A stretch of 64,000 bases of DNA. Source: Pseudomonas sp. MIACH (lineage in GTDB: Bacteria > Pseudomonadota > Gammaproteobacteria > Pseudomonadales > Pseudomonadaceae). A program made the position numbers and the translations under genes. Below the pieces are notes generated by a model, which was not told where the DNA came from, did no database searches, and saw only the letters and a program-made list of their open reading frames with translations. Of this stretch, positions 55,092-63,891 are shown in pieces. Numbering within the stretch: position 1 is the stretch's first letter; every line of letters begins with the position of its first letter. The stretch covers positions 1 through 64,000 of the forward strand of contig NZ_LHVO01000028.1 of the NCBI RefSeq assembly GCF_001269925.1, in the 5' to 3' direction.

Positions 55092-56543
55092 ATGATCCCA
55101 GTAATCCTTTCCGGTGGTAGCGGCTCACGTCTTTGGCCGCTTTCCCGTAAACAGTTCCCCAAACAATTCCTGGCCCTGACCGGCGAGCACACGCTGTTCC
55201 AGCAAACCCTGGAACGCCTGGTATTCGAAGGCATGGACTCCCCGATCGTGGTCTGCAACAAGGACCATCGCTTCATCGTCAATGAGCAACTGAGCACCCG
55301 TAAGCTGGAGTGCCAGCGCATCCTGATGGAACCCTTCGGCCGCAACACCGCGCCGGCCGTGGCCCTGACCGCGATGATGCTGGTCAACGAAGGTCGTGAC
55401 GAACTGATGCTGGTACTGCCGGCCGACCACGTGATCGACGACCAGAAAGCCCTGCAACGCGCCCTGGCCCTGGCCACCGTGGCCGCCGAGCGTGGCGAGA
55501 TGGTGCTGTTCGGCGTGCCGGCCACCCGTCCGGAAACCGGTTATGGCTACATCAAGTCCACCAACGATTCGCTGCTGCCCGAAGGCGTAAGCCGCGTGCA
55601 GCAGTTCGTGGAAAAACCCGATGAAAAACGCGCCGTCGAGTTCGTCAAAAGCGGCGGTTATTTCTGGAACAGCGGCATGTTCCTGTTCCGCGCCAGCCGC
55701 TTCCTGGAAGAGCTGAAAAAGCACGATCCGGACATCTACGACACCTGTGTGCTGACCCTGGAGCGCAGCGTGCAAGATGCCGACACCGTGACCTTCGACG
55801 AAGCCACCTTCGCCTGCTGCCCGGACAACTCCATCGACTACGCCGTGATGGAAAAAACCCAGCGCGCCTGCGTGGTGCCGTTGAGCGCCGGTTGGAGCGA
55901 CGTGGGTTGCTGGGCCTCGCTGTGGGCGGTCAACGATAAAGACGCCAACGGCAACGTCACCAAGGGCGACGTGGTGATCCAGGACAGCAAGAACTGCATG
56001 ATCCACGGCAACGGCAAACTGGTGTCGGTGATCGGCCTGGAAAACATCGTGGTGGTGGAAACCAAGGACGCGATGATGATTGCCCACAAGGACAAGGTCC
56101 AGGGCGTCAAGCAGATGGTCAACACCCTCAACGAACAGGGCCGCAGCGAAACCCAGAACCACTGCGAAGTCTATCGTCCGTGGGGCTCCTACGACTCGGT
56201 GGACATGGGCGGCCGCTTCCAGGTCAAGCACATCTCGGTCAAGCCGGGCGCGTGCCTGTCGCTGCAAATGCACCACCACCGCGCCGAACACTGGATCGTG
56301 GTCAGCGGCACCGCCGAAGTCACCTGTGACGAGAACGTGTTCCTGCTCTGCGAGAACCAATCCACCTACATCCCGATCGCCTCGGTGCACCGCCTGCGCA
56401 ACCCGGGCAAGATCCCGTTGGAGATCATCGAAGTGCAATCGGGCAGCTACCTGGGCGAAGACGATATCGAACGTTTCGAAGACATCTACGGGCGCTCGAC
56501 GCCGGTTGAACGTGGCGTTTCGGTGAAAACTATCGCGCAGTAA
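55092..56543 (+). CDS. algA: Mannose-1-phosphate guanylyltransferase / mannose-6-phosphate isomerase
   Basis: A 483-residue bifunctional enzyme: the first (isomerase) and third (GDP-mannose pyrophosphorylase) steps from fructose-6-phosphate to GDP-mannose. The N-terminal nucleotidyl-transferase domain starts LSGGSGSRLWPLSRKQFPKQF (residues 6-26), with FVEKPDEKRA and the GYFWNSGMFLF block. The C-terminal cupin carries the isomerase site (YRPWGSYDSVDMGGRFQVKHISVKPGACLSLQMHHHRAEHW). An AAGGAG lies seven bases before the ATG. It is the last alginate gene. Confidence 0.96.
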   Translation: MIPVILSGGSGSRLWPLSRKQFPKQFLALTGEHTLFQQTLERLVFEGMDSPIVVCNKDHRFIVNEQLSTRKLECQRILMEPFGRNTAPAVALTAMMLVNEGRDELMLVLPADHVIDDQKALQRALALATVAAERGEMVLFGVPATRPETGYGYIKSTNDSLLPEGVSRVQQFVEKPDEKRAVEFVKSGGYFWNSGMFLFRASRFLEELKKHDPDIYDTCVLTLERSVQDADTVTFDEATFACCPDNSIDYAVMEKTQRACVVPLSAGWSDVGCWASLWAVNDKDANGNVTKGDVVIQDSKNCMIHGNGKLVSVIGLENIVVVETKDAMMIAHKDKVQGVKQMVNTLNEQGRSETQNHCEVYRPWGSYDSVDMGGRFQVKHISVKPGACLSLQMHHHRAEHWIVVSGTAEVTCDENVFLLCENQSTYIPIASVHRLRNPGKIPLEIIEVQSGSYLGEDDIERFEDIYGRSTPVERGVSVKTIAQ

Positions 56544-56557
56544 AACAGTCGTAAAAA

Positions 56558-56617
56558 GAAGCCCTCGCCCAGCCCATTGCGTCCCCTATCCGCAGTGGGT
56601 TGGGTGGGGGCTTTTTG
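56558..56617 (+). terminator. Rho-independent terminator of the alginate operon
   Basis: A long GC-rich stem, AAGCCC...CCATTGCG against CGCAGTGG...GGGCTT, followed by TTTTTGTTT, begins 15 bases after algA. It is preceded by A-runs. It should end the alginate transcript. Confidence 0.9.
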
Positions 56618-56640
56618 TTTGGGATTTGCGCTGGCTGTGA

Positions 56641-56725
56641 GGGCCTCATCGGGGGCAAGCCCCCTCCCACATTTGAATGTATTCGCAGGTCAAAGGCGGG
56701 AGGGGGCTTGCTCCCGATGAGGCCC
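56641..56725. repeat. Mirrored REP pair after algA
   Basis: GGGCCTCATCGGGGGCAAGC (56641 onward) through CCCCCTCCCAC is mirrored by GGGAGGGGGCTTGCTCCCG and the complement up to 56725. This is the same two-arm arrangement as at 34364. Confidence 0.9.
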
Positions 56726-56807
56726 GCACGCCCACCACAGCACTCAAGGTAGCCAATCCCACCTACGCTTAAGTTAGGATGCTCGTTCCCTATTCGAGGT
56801 GGTCTCC

Positions 56808-57272
56808 ATGTTCTTCGGCGTTCTCCTGATCATCACCTGGCTGATCCTCCTGCTGCGCTACCCGGCCAAGGCCCTTCCGGTTTCCCTTGCTGCCTTGGCA
56901 GGCCTGGGTTGCGTGGCCGTCTGGGTGGTCTGGCTGGACAGCCGCGAAGCCTCGCAACTGGCGCGCCTGGAACTGCGCATCAGCTACGCCCCGCAGGACT
57001 GCCCTGCCGACCGCCCATTGAAACTGACCCTGAATAACGGCAACGACGTACCGCTGACCGAACTGCGCTGGCGCGTCGCCGCCTATGCGCCAGGCGACAC
57101 GGTCAACCTCGCCGATAACGTCTATGCTGCCCCCCGCTATCGCGGCCCCGGCGAGTTACAGGCCGGCGCCACTTGGGACGATTGCCTGCCCACCCCGCCC
57201 CTGCGCCCCGGCTACCGCCCGCAAACCCTGGAATTTCGCGCCGAGCACCTGCAAGGCAGTTTCTCGGACTGA
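56808..57272 (+). CDS. Small membrane-anchored protein of unknown function
   Basis: A 154-residue protein with two N-terminal membrane segments (about 2-18 and 24-44) and a C-terminal extracytoplasmic beta-rich domain (residues 50-154: LELRISYAPQDCPADRPLKLTLNNGNDVPLTELRWRVAAYAPGDTVNLADNVYAAPRYRGPGEL). Two Cys (in APQDCPAD and WDDCLP) may pair. Related Pseudomonas proteins are often labelled multidrug transporter, but no transport fold is visible, so I leave the function open. Start ATG at 56808 with GAGGTGG. The SDR gene follows 14 bases after the stop. Confidence 0.78.
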   Translation: MFFGVLLIITWLILLLRYPAKALPVSLAALAGLGCVAVWVVWLDSREASQLARLELRISYAPQDCPADRPLKLTLNNGNDVPLTELRWRVAAYAPGDTVNLADNVYAAPRYRGPGELQAGATWDDCLPTPPLRPGYRPQTLEFRAEHLQGSFSD

Positions 57273-57286
57273 CAAAGGACTGATGC

Positions 57287-58099
57287 ATGCCCAATGTACT
57301 GATCACCGGTTGCTCCAGCGGTATTGGCCGTGCCCTGGCCGATGCCTTCAAGTCCGCCGGTTTCAACGTGTGGGCCAGCGCCCGCCGCCCGGAAGACGTC
57401 ACCGCCCTCGCCGCCGCGGGTTTCAATGCAGTCGAACTCGACGTCAACGACAGTACCGCTTTACAGCGCCTGGCCGAACAACTGGGCGAGCTGGATGTAC
57501 TGGTCAACAACGCCGGCTACGGCGCCATGGGCCCGCTGCTCGATGGCGGCACCGAAGCGATGCAGCGCCAGTTCGAGACCAATGTATTTTCCATCGTCGG
57601 CGTGACCCAGGCACTGTTCCCGGCCCTGCGCCGCAGCAAAGGCCTGGTGGTGAATATCGGCAGCGTTTCCGGCGTCTTGGTCACGCCGTTTGCCGGTGCC
57701 TACTGCGCCTCCAAGGCGGCGGTGCATGCGCTGAGTGATGCATTGCGCATGGAGCTGTCACCCTTTGGTATCCGCGTAATGGAAGTGCAGCCCGGCGCCA
57801 TCGATACAAGCTTCGCAAAAAACGCCGGCGCCCAGGCCGAACTGTTGATCAACGAAAAATCCCCGTGGTGGCCATTGCGCGATGGTATCCGCGCCCGTAG
57901 CCAGGCCTCTCAGGACAAGCCGACACCCGCCAGCGTGTTTGCAATGGATGTGCTCAAGGCGGTGCAACAACCACAGCCGCCGCGCCTGTTGCGTTCGGGT
58001 AATGGCAGCCGGGCGTTGCCGTTGATGGCAGCGTTGTTGCCCAAGGGGCTGCTTGAGACGGTATTGAAAAAGCGTTTTGGCTTGAACGGGGTGTTGTAA
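57287..58099 (+). CDS. Short-chain dehydrogenase/reductase
   Basis: A 270-residue classical SDR. The NAD(P) site is TGCSSGIG (residues 7-14), with Arg at SARRPEDV suggesting NADP preference. NNAGYGAMG follows, then the catalytic Ser in IGSVSG and Tyr-x-x-x-Lys in YCASKAAVHALSDALRMEL. After the catalytic block comes VQPGAIDTSFAKNAG. The C-terminal 70 residues (SQASQDKPTPASVFAMDVLKAVQ) are a typical substrate-side extension. The substrate is unknown. It follows the small membrane protein by 14 bases and may be in an operon with it. Confidence 0.88.
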   Translation: MPNVLITGCSSGIGRALADAFKSAGFNVWASARRPEDVTALAAAGFNAVELDVNDSTALQRLAEQLGELDVLVNNAGYGAMGPLLDGGTEAMQRQFETNVFSIVGVTQALFPALRRSKGLVVNIGSVSGVLVTPFAGAYCASKAAVHALSDALRMELSPFGIRVMEVQPGAIDTSFAKNAGAQAELLINEKSPWWPLRDGIRARSQASQDKPTPASVFAMDVLKAVQQPQPPRLLRSGNGSRALPLMAALLPKGLLETVLKKRFGLNGVL

Positions 58100-58190
58100 G
58101 CAACCGTGAAGCCCACCTGCCAAAACCTTGGATGAGTGCCATAATCGCCGCCTGCCTCTAGACACTGACTGGCCCCACAAGGGTAATACG

Positions 58191-59549
58191 ATGGAAATCA
58201 GAAAAATTCGACTGAATAACGTCGGTCGTTTTACCGACTTGGAAGTCGCCTTTGCGCCTACCGAAAACCATGCGTCGAAGGTGACGGTGTTTGTGGGGAA
58301 TAATGGCGCGGGGAAGACGACGATTTTGAAGTCGATAGCCACATCTTTTAGTTGGTTAGTGGCGAGAATTCGCTCAGAGAGAGGCAGCGGAAGCCCAATT
58401 GCAGAAGACGATATAAGTAACGGAGCCACTTCAGCATCAATCACCATTGATATCAGTGCCATCTCTCATCCAGCGGTGCACCTATCAACCGTTTATTCGT
58501 GGACTCTTGCACGTACGCTACGATCGCGTAAATCCAAGCTTGAAAGCGCGCTTGCAAACGTTACGTTACTCGCCGACTTTTTCCGTTTTCACCTGGGTCT
58601 GGTCGACGAAAGCGCTGCATTGCCACTCATCGCCTTTTATCCCGTAGAAAGATCCGTAAACGACGTTCCACTGAAGATAGGGAAGTCTGATCAACTTTTT
58701 GACCAGTTTGATGGTTACGAGAATGCACTAAACGGTGGAGTAGATTTTGGCCGTTTTTTTCAATGGTTTCGTGAACGAGAAGATAGCGAAAACGAGCGGG
58801 GTATCTCGTTTGAAACCTTAAAGCACTTTGAGACCTCCCTCCCTGATTCGGAAGCTAAAATAATTTCTGAATTACGGGATATGCACATCGCTTCTCGCGA
58901 CATCCAACTAACGGCCGTTCGCCTCGCGATCGAAGCATTTATGCCTGGATTCAATAACCTAAGAGTTCAACGTAAACCTCGATTGCATATGGCTATCGAT
59001 AAAGCAGGTAAAACACTCGTCGTTTCTCAGCTCTCTCAAGGCGAAAAATCCCTGTTGGCACTTGTCGGCGATATTGCCCGTCGTCTAGCGATTATGAATC
59101 CGTCACTTGAAAACCCTCTGCACGGGAATGGCATTGTCCTAATCGACGAAGTTGACCTCCATCTGCATCCTCAATGGCAACGCCGCCTGATCCACCAACT
59201 CACCGAAACCTTCCCCAACTGCCAATTCATCCTCACCACCCATTCCCCACTGGTGATCAGCGATACCAAGGACGTCCTGTGCTATGTCCTTGACGACGGC
59301 GAATTGGAAGAACGCAACGGTCTCTACGGTCTCGATGCCAATCAGGTGCTGCTCAGTGTCATGGACACCGATATACGCAACAGGGAGGTTCAGGCTCGTC
59401 TCGATCGCTTGCTGGACCTGTTGCAAGACAAAAAATTGAAAGAGGCGAAGACCCTTTTTAAAGAACTGTCCGCAGAACTTGAACCTGGCCACCTCGAACT
59501 GACCAAAGCCTCTCTCCTGATTCGCAAGCTGGAGTTACGCAGTGCGTAA
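58191..59549 (+). CDS. ptuA: Septu-type AAA ATPase PtuA
   Basis: A 452-residue ATPase with ABC/SMC-like head. Walker A GNNGAGKT (36-43), signature SQGEKSLLAL (about 283), Walker B IVLIDEVDLHLHP (about 315-327) and H-loop LTTHSP (about 347). The insert between about 55 and 275 is the variable part. It overlaps an HNH-nuclease gene by eight bases, the architecture of the Septu anti-phage system, where PtuA forms a complex with PtuB. No reverse transcriptase or ncRNA of a retron was seen beside it. The middle (58340-59100) is markedly AT-richer than both ends. Start ATG with AGGG. Confidence 0.88.
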   Translation: MEIRKIRLNNVGRFTDLEVAFAPTENHASKVTVFVGNNGAGKTTILKSIATSFSWLVARIRSERGSGSPIAEDDISNGATSASITIDISAISHPAVHLSTVYSWTLARTLRSRKSKLESALANVTLLADFFRFHLGLVDESAALPLIAFYPVERSVNDVPLKIGKSDQLFDQFDGYENALNGGVDFGRFFQWFREREDSENERGISFETLKHFETSLPDSEAKIISELRDMHIASRDIQLTAVRLAIEAFMPGFNNLRVQRKPRLHMAIDKAGKTLVVSQLSQGEKSLLALVGDIARRLAIMNPSLENPLHGNGIVLIDEVDLHLHPQWQRRLIHQLTETFPNCQFILTTHSPLVISDTKDVLCYVLDDGELEERNGLYGLDANQVLLSVMDTDIRNREVQARLDRLLDLLQDKKLKEAKTLFKELSAELEPGHLELTKASLLIRKLELRSA

Positions 59550-60171
59550 GATCACCAAAGGAGATGAGCCGGCAGCCCTGACACAATGGAAGCGTACGCA
59601 CCCGAACGGCGGCTATACAGATTTAAGCCCCGAAGAAAGAACCAGTATCCGCGAAGCCTGTATCGAAGAACAACATGGCCTATGTGCGTATTGCTGCCAC
59701 GGAATCACATCAGGCAGCGCCCACAACGAACATGTTGAGGCCAGGCAAACAGCACCACACCGTTCGTTGGACTTCTCTAACATCGTTGCCAGTTGCAACC
59801 GCAACAAGCAGTGCGGCAAAGCACACGCCCATCAGGTTTTGCCGCTTACATCCTTGATGAATGAGTGCGAAACCGAGCTGAAATTTTATCTGTCCGGTCG
59901 TGTGGAAGGCTTGACTCCCAGAGCAGCCACGTCCATTCAAGTACTGAACCTTGGAAACAGTCGTGAAAACAATCGCGCCCTATTCGGCGCCAGAAAGTCC
60001 ATCCTGGATGCACTGCTCTATGACAGCGGTATGGATGGCGATGACCTTGAAGTCGCCGATTTCGACTTGTTGATGCTGCTAAGGGAAGAGCTGCAACAAC
60101 CCGACGCCAACAACCGCCTGAAACCGTTCGCCCCCGTTCTGGTGAATGTAATTCGCCAGTTAAGCACCTGA
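59542..60171 (+). CDS. ptuB: Septu-type HNH endonuclease PtuB
   Basis: A 209-residue HNH-fold nuclease of the kind partnered with PtuA in Septu and in retron Ec78. Zinc-finger Cys pairs CAYC (48-51) and CNRNKQC (85-91) flank the active centre HNEHVEARQTAPHRSLDFSNIVASCN with His64. The N-terminus MRKITKGDEPAALTQWKRTHP matches the TIGR02646-like family. The GTG start overlaps the ptuA stop, indicating coupled translation. In Septu the nuclease is thought to cut DNA or tRNA on phage infection. An NTF2-like gene follows. Confidence 0.88.
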   Translation: MRKITKGDEPAALTQWKRTHPNGGYTDLSPEERTSIREACIEEQHGLCAYCCHGITSGSAHNEHVEARQTAPHRSLDFSNIVASCNRNKQCGKAHAHQVLPLTSLMNECETELKFYLSGRVEGLTPRAATSIQVLNLGNSRENNRALFGARKSILDALLYDSGMDGDDLEVADFDLLMLLREELQQPDANNRLKPFAPVLVNVIRQLST

Positions 60172-60184
60172 TAACGAGTACACC

Positions 60185-60586
60185 ATGATCGACTACAGCG
60201 ACTTTTTCGAAGAAGTCATCCAAACCCACGTCGAGATCGAGCAATGGTTTGCCGGTGTTGCGCCAGAAGGCACCCTGCAAAGCCTGCTTGCGCGCTTCTC
60301 GCCGGAGTTCAGCATGATCGCCCCCGCCACCGGCACACGCGTCAATGCAGCCGGGGTCAACGCGCTGTTCACTCGCCTGGGCGGCATGCGCCCAGGGTTG
60401 AAGATCACCTTGAGTGAAATGACCGGGATTGACCGACATGCACGCGGGGCCACGGTGACTTATCGCGAGCATCAGATCGATGCCAGCGGCACCCGGACGG
60501 ACCGCCGTGCCACCGTGGTGTTTGAGAAACAGGCCAGTGGCGCACTGCTGTGGCGTCATCTGCATGAAACATTTATCAAGGCCTGA
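60185..60586 (+). CDS. NTF2-like (DUF4440) protein
   Basis: A 133-residue single-domain NTF2-like protein. N-terminal helices (YSDFFEEVIQTHVEIEQWFAGVAPEGTLQSLLARFSPEFSMIAPATGTRVNAAGVNALF) are followed by a sheet (GATVTYREHQIDASGTRTDRRATVVFEKQ, LLWRHLHETF). It lies 13 bases after ptuB but its composition is chromosomal, and it is not a known Septu part. A REP hairpin follows. Confidence 0.82.
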   Translation: MIDYSDFFEEVIQTHVEIEQWFAGVAPEGTLQSLLARFSPEFSMIAPATGTRVNAAGVNALFTRLGGMRPGLKITLSEMTGIDRHARGATVTYREHQIDASGTRTDRRATVVFEKQASGALLWRHLHETFIKA

Positions 60587-60597
60587 CTCGGTCAAAT

Positions 60598-60623
60598 GTG
60601 GGAGGGGGCTTGCTCCCTCCCAC
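60598..60623. repeat. Single REP hairpin
   Basis: GTGGGAGGG-GGCTTGCT-CCCTCCCAC is a perfect 9-base-pair stem between the convergent NTF2-like and HlyD genes. It may act as transcript end for both. Confidence 0.88.
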
Positions 60624-60626
60624 ATT

Positions 60627-61487
60627 TCAGTTCGGCGTTTGGTTAACGATCACCGTGCAGGTAATCCCCGCCGCCAATAACACCCCCTCCGGCACTTCAT
60701 CAATATGAATCCGTACCGGCACGCGCTGGGCCAGGCGCACCCAGTTGAAGGTCGGGTTCACATCGGCGATCAGCTCGCGACTCTCCGGGTTGTCGCGGTC
60801 GTAGATGCCGCGCGAGATGCTTTCTACGTGCCCCTTCAACGTCTCGCCGCTCATCAGCTGCATGTCGGCTTTGTCACCGACTTTCACATGGGGCAGCTTG
60901 GTTTCTTCGAAGAAGCCATAGACCCAGAACGAGTTCATATCGACCACGGCCATCTTGGCTTCGCCTATGCGTGCGTAGTCGCCGCGATGCACGTTGAGGT
61001 TGGTGACGTAGCCGTCCACCGCCGCCACAACCTGGGTGCGTTTCAAGTTGAGTTCGGCCGCTTCGAGTTGTGCCAGCGCGTGCTGGTAATCCGCCAGGGC
61101 CGAATCGGCGATGTTGCTGGCGTCGTCGCGGTTTTCCTTGGAGATCACCAGGGCGTCGAGGTCGGCGCGGCGGTGGGCGTTGACCTTGCGCATTTCCCAG
61201 GTGGCTTTGCGCGAGGCGACCAGGGACTGCGCCTGCTTGACGGCGATGCGGTAGTGCTCGGGGTCGATCTGCATCAGCAGGTCGCCCTTCTTCACCAACT
61301 GGTTGTCGCGCACCGGCACGTCGACCACTTCGCCGGTGACGTCGGCTGCCACGTTGATGATGTCGGCGCGCACGCGGCCGTCGCGGGTCCACGGGGTTTG
61401 CATGTAGTGCACCCACAACGTGCGGCCAATCCAGATCGCCAAAGCCAGTCCCAGCAAAGTCGCGAGCAGGCTGAAAAACTTTTTCAT
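60627..61487 (-). CDS. HlyD family periplasmic efflux adaptor
   Basis: A 286-residue membrane-fusion protein with one N-terminal anchor (about 5-24). The lipoyl half-motifs VTGEVVDVPVRDNQLVKKGDLLMQIDPEHY and VVAAVDGYVTNLNVHRGDYARIGEAKMAVVD flank a helical hairpin (about 70-130). This architecture is that of AaeA, the adaptor of aromatic carboxylic acid efflux. It is encoded next to DUF1656 and FUSC proteins, the usual set. Substrate not shown. Confidence 0.9.
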   Translation of the reverse strand: MKKFFSLLATLLGLALAIWIGRTLWVHYMQTPWTRDGRVRADIINVAADVTGEVVDVPVRDNQLVKKGDLLMQIDPEHYRIAVKQAQSLVASRKATWEMRKVNAHRRADLDALVISKENRDDASNIADSALADYQHALAQLEAAELNLKRTQVVAAVDGYVTNLNVHRGDYARIGEAKMAVVDMNSFWVYGFFEETKLPHVKVGDKADMQLMSGETLKGHVESISRGIYDRDNPESRELIADVNPTFNWVRLAQRVPVRIHIDEVPEGVLLAAGITCTVIVNQTPN

Positions 61488-61497
61488 CGGGGCATTC

Positions 61498-61698
61498 TCA
61501 ACGGTAGACGGTCAGCGCCAGGGCACCGAACAGGCAAACGAACAGGCTCAGGCGCAGCAACGCCGGGTGCCAGAAAAAACGGTACAGGTCGAACCCGGCC
61601 AGGAAGCGGTCCAGGGCCCAGGCCAGCACGGCCGCGATCAGGAACATCAGGGTCATGGTCGGCATATAGAGGCCGTGGAAGGCGATTTCACGAGGCAT
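61498..61698 (-). CDS. DUF1656 small membrane protein
   Basis: A 66-residue inner-membrane protein with two hydrophobic segments (about 12-32 and 46-64) and the family-typical start MPREIAFHGLYMPTM. It is regularly found between FUSC and HlyD genes (like AaeX). It overlaps the FUSC gene by 11 bases and lies 10 bases before the HlyD gene. Confidence 0.9.
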   Translation of the reverse strand: MPREIAFHGLYMPTMTLMFLIAAVLAWALDRFLAGFDLYRFFWHPALLRLSLFVCLFGALALTVYR

Positions 61699-63865
61699 GC
61701 GGGGCTCCTTTGAGGGCCGCCAGTGGCGATTGCGGGTCCAGCAGCGAGGTGCGGATAAAGTGCAGGTAGCTTTTCACGCGGCGCAGGGCCGAGGTGTCGA
61801 AGTGCGGGGCGAAGGGTTCGTCGGTGGCCTGCACGCGGCTGATCGCGTGGTCGACGGCGATCAGGCCGCGCTCCAGGTTGCTGGCGCTGGGTTGCAGGAA
61901 CAGTCGCACCAACGAGCGGCCCATCACCCGGATTGCCTGGCGCCAGGGCTGGGACTCGGCGTAGGCGGGGTGCACCGGCAGGATCGCCTGTTCCTTGCGC
62001 AACTCGATGATCGCGTGGCCGACTTCCAGCACCACGAACATCCAGCGCAGCAGGTCGCGTTGCACTTGCGGCTGGCCGACAGCGAGGCCGTAGGCCTGGT
62101 GCAGCAGGTCACGGGTGCGGCTTTCGAAGCTCGACGCCAACCCCTTGAGCTTGCCGCTGATGGCATACACCACCTGCTCGCGCAGGTCCTGCTCCAGGCG
62201 GCGCCACAGCCAGCGGCTGTTGGGCGGCAGGATGATCGCTCCCGCCGCCGCGCACACCAGCATGCCAATGATCATGGCGATGTAGTCGTTGATAAAGGTG
62301 TAGGGGTTGTAGACCGTGAGGTTGTCCGGCACCGAGCCGGTGCTGAAGAAAATCAGCAGGCCCACGCCCACACCGGCGTATTGCGGACGTGAGGCGAGGA
62401 ACGCACCGAGGATGATCACCGGCGCAAGCATCACGCACAGCAGCGGGAAGCCGTCGATCCACGGGAACACGAAGAACATGTCGACGAAACCCACCAACGC
62501 GCCGATCAAGGTGCCGCAGGCCATCTGGAAGGCCATGCGCTTGGGGTTGGGTGTGGCGGCGGACAGGCCGACGGTCGCGGCGGCGATCAGGGTCATGGTG
62601 GCGCCGCTGGGCCAGGCCGTGGCCACCCAATAACTGCCCAGCACGATCAGGATGAACGACGCGCGAATCCCCGAGGCGGCGCAGGCCAGCCAGTTGGTCT
62701 TGGGGCTGAAGGTTTCGTCCCATTGCTCCCGTGCATGGCTGTGATCGGCCAGGGAGGCATGGGTTTGCGCGTAGTTGTGCAGGTCATCGACGAAGCGGTA
62801 GAGCAGCTCATAAGCGGTGTGAAAATCCAGCTGCTCGGCCTCACTCGGATTGCCCTCCTGGAAGCTCGCCCGCAGGCTGCGCACCTTGGCGGGCAGGCTG
62901 TCCTTGTAGGCACTGAGTTGGTTGACCAACCGCGCGGCATCGGGGCTGGTGAGGGCGCGACCGGAGAAACCGTCGAGCACTTCGGCCAGGTCCTGCAGGC
63001 CGGGTTTGATCGCCGCCACCACATGATCCGCGGAATCCGTGCGCAGGCGTTCGAGCAACTGGTGCAAAGCATTGAAGCGCGTGGTGATGCTCATGAACTC
63101 GCTGTTGAGGCGACTGAGCCGACCGTTGCGCCGGCGCATATGCGGGTCTTCGAACACCGTGAGGCTGCGCAGCCCTTCCAGGCCCACGGCCTCGGCGATA
63201 AAGCGCACGTTGCTGGCCTCGAACCCTTCACGTTGGCTGCGCCCGCGCAGGCCGTCGGTGACAAACAGCGCGAACACGCCAAAGCGCTGATAGAGCGCAT
63301 TGCGCATGGCGGCGCTGGAGGTCTGCGGCAGGATCGCCGCGCTGACCAGCGTGGAACACAGGATCCCCAGGGAAATTTCCAGCACCCGCCACACCGCTGC
63401 CATAAAGGCGCCGTCCGGATGGGCCAGGGCCGGCAGGCCGACCATCGCGGCCGTATACCCCGCGAGCACGAACCCGTAGGCGCGGAAGTTGCGGTTGCGT
63501 GTCGCGCCAGCGGTGCAAATGCCGACCCAGATCGCCAACGCCCCCAGGAACAACTCGGTGTTCTGCGCAAACAAAGCGATCAACAACACCATCACCGCCG
63601 ACCCCGCCAGGGTGCCGAGGAAACGATAGAAGCTCTTGGCGAACACCTGGCCGCTCTGCGGTTGCATCACGATAAACACGGTGATCATCGCGGTGCGTGG
63701 TTGCGGCAGCTCCAGGCGCATGGCCAGCCACAGCGTGAGGAACGCGGCGATCAGCACCTTGAAGATGTACACCCAGGTCACGCCGTCGCTGCGTGCCCAG
63801 TCGAAAAAACCACGGCGCCACTCAAGGGAATGCAGCCAGCGCAGCGGTGCAGGCATCGGAGTCAT
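61688..63865 (-). CDS. FUSC family efflux protein (AaeB-like)
   Basis: A 725-residue inner-membrane protein of the fusaric acid resistance/AaeB family. Two membrane halves of about five helices (about 25-180 and 395-540) surround a large cytoplasmic domain with long helices. Markers include QPRTAMITVFIVMQPQSGQVFAKSFYRFLGTLAGSAVMVLL and WPSGATMTLIAAATVGLSAATPNPKRMAFQMACGTLIGALVGF. It works with the HlyD adaptor and the outer-membrane protein upstream. Start ATG at 63865; an ATG at 63856 is the alternative. Confidence 0.9.
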   Translation of the reverse strand: MTPMPAPLRWLHSLEWRRGFFDWARSDGVTWVYIFKVLIAAFLTLWLAMRLELPQPRTAMITVFIVMQPQSGQVFAKSFYRFLGTLAGSAVMVLLIALFAQNTELFLGALAIWVGICTAGATRNRNFRAYGFVLAGYTAAMVGLPALAHPDGAFMAAVWRVLEISLGILCSTLVSAAILPQTSSAAMRNALYQRFGVFALFVTDGLRGRSQREGFEASNVRFIAEAVGLEGLRSLTVFEDPHMRRRNGRLSRLNSEFMSITTRFNALHQLLERLRTDSADHVVAAIKPGLQDLAEVLDGFSGRALTSPDAARLVNQLSAYKDSLPAKVRSLRASFQEGNPSEAEQLDFHTAYELLYRFVDDLHNYAQTHASLADHSHAREQWDETFSPKTNWLACAASGIRASFILIVLGSYWVATAWPSGATMTLIAAATVGLSAATPNPKRMAFQMACGTLIGALVGFVDMFFVFPWIDGFPLLCVMLAPVIILGAFLASRPQYAGVGVGLLIFFSTGSVPDNLTVYNPYTFINDYIAMIIGMLVCAAAGAIILPPNSRWLWRRLEQDLREQVVYAISGKLKGLASSFESRTRDLLHQAYGLAVGQPQVQRDLLRWMFVVLEVGHAIIELRKEQAILPVHPAYAESQPWRQAIRVMGRSLVRLFLQPSASNLERGLIAVDHAISRVQATDEPFAPHFDTSALRRVKSYLHFIRTSLLDPQSPLAALKGAPHAS

Positions 63866-63891
63866 TAAATCCTACTCAGTGACCAAACTAT

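Noticed and set aside
58100..58190. Possible retron ncRNA or reverse transcriptase with the Ptu proteins
   Set aside because: Only about 90 bases separate the SDR and ptuA genes, with no reverse transcriptase frame; the pair is therefore read as Septu rather than retron Ec78 type.
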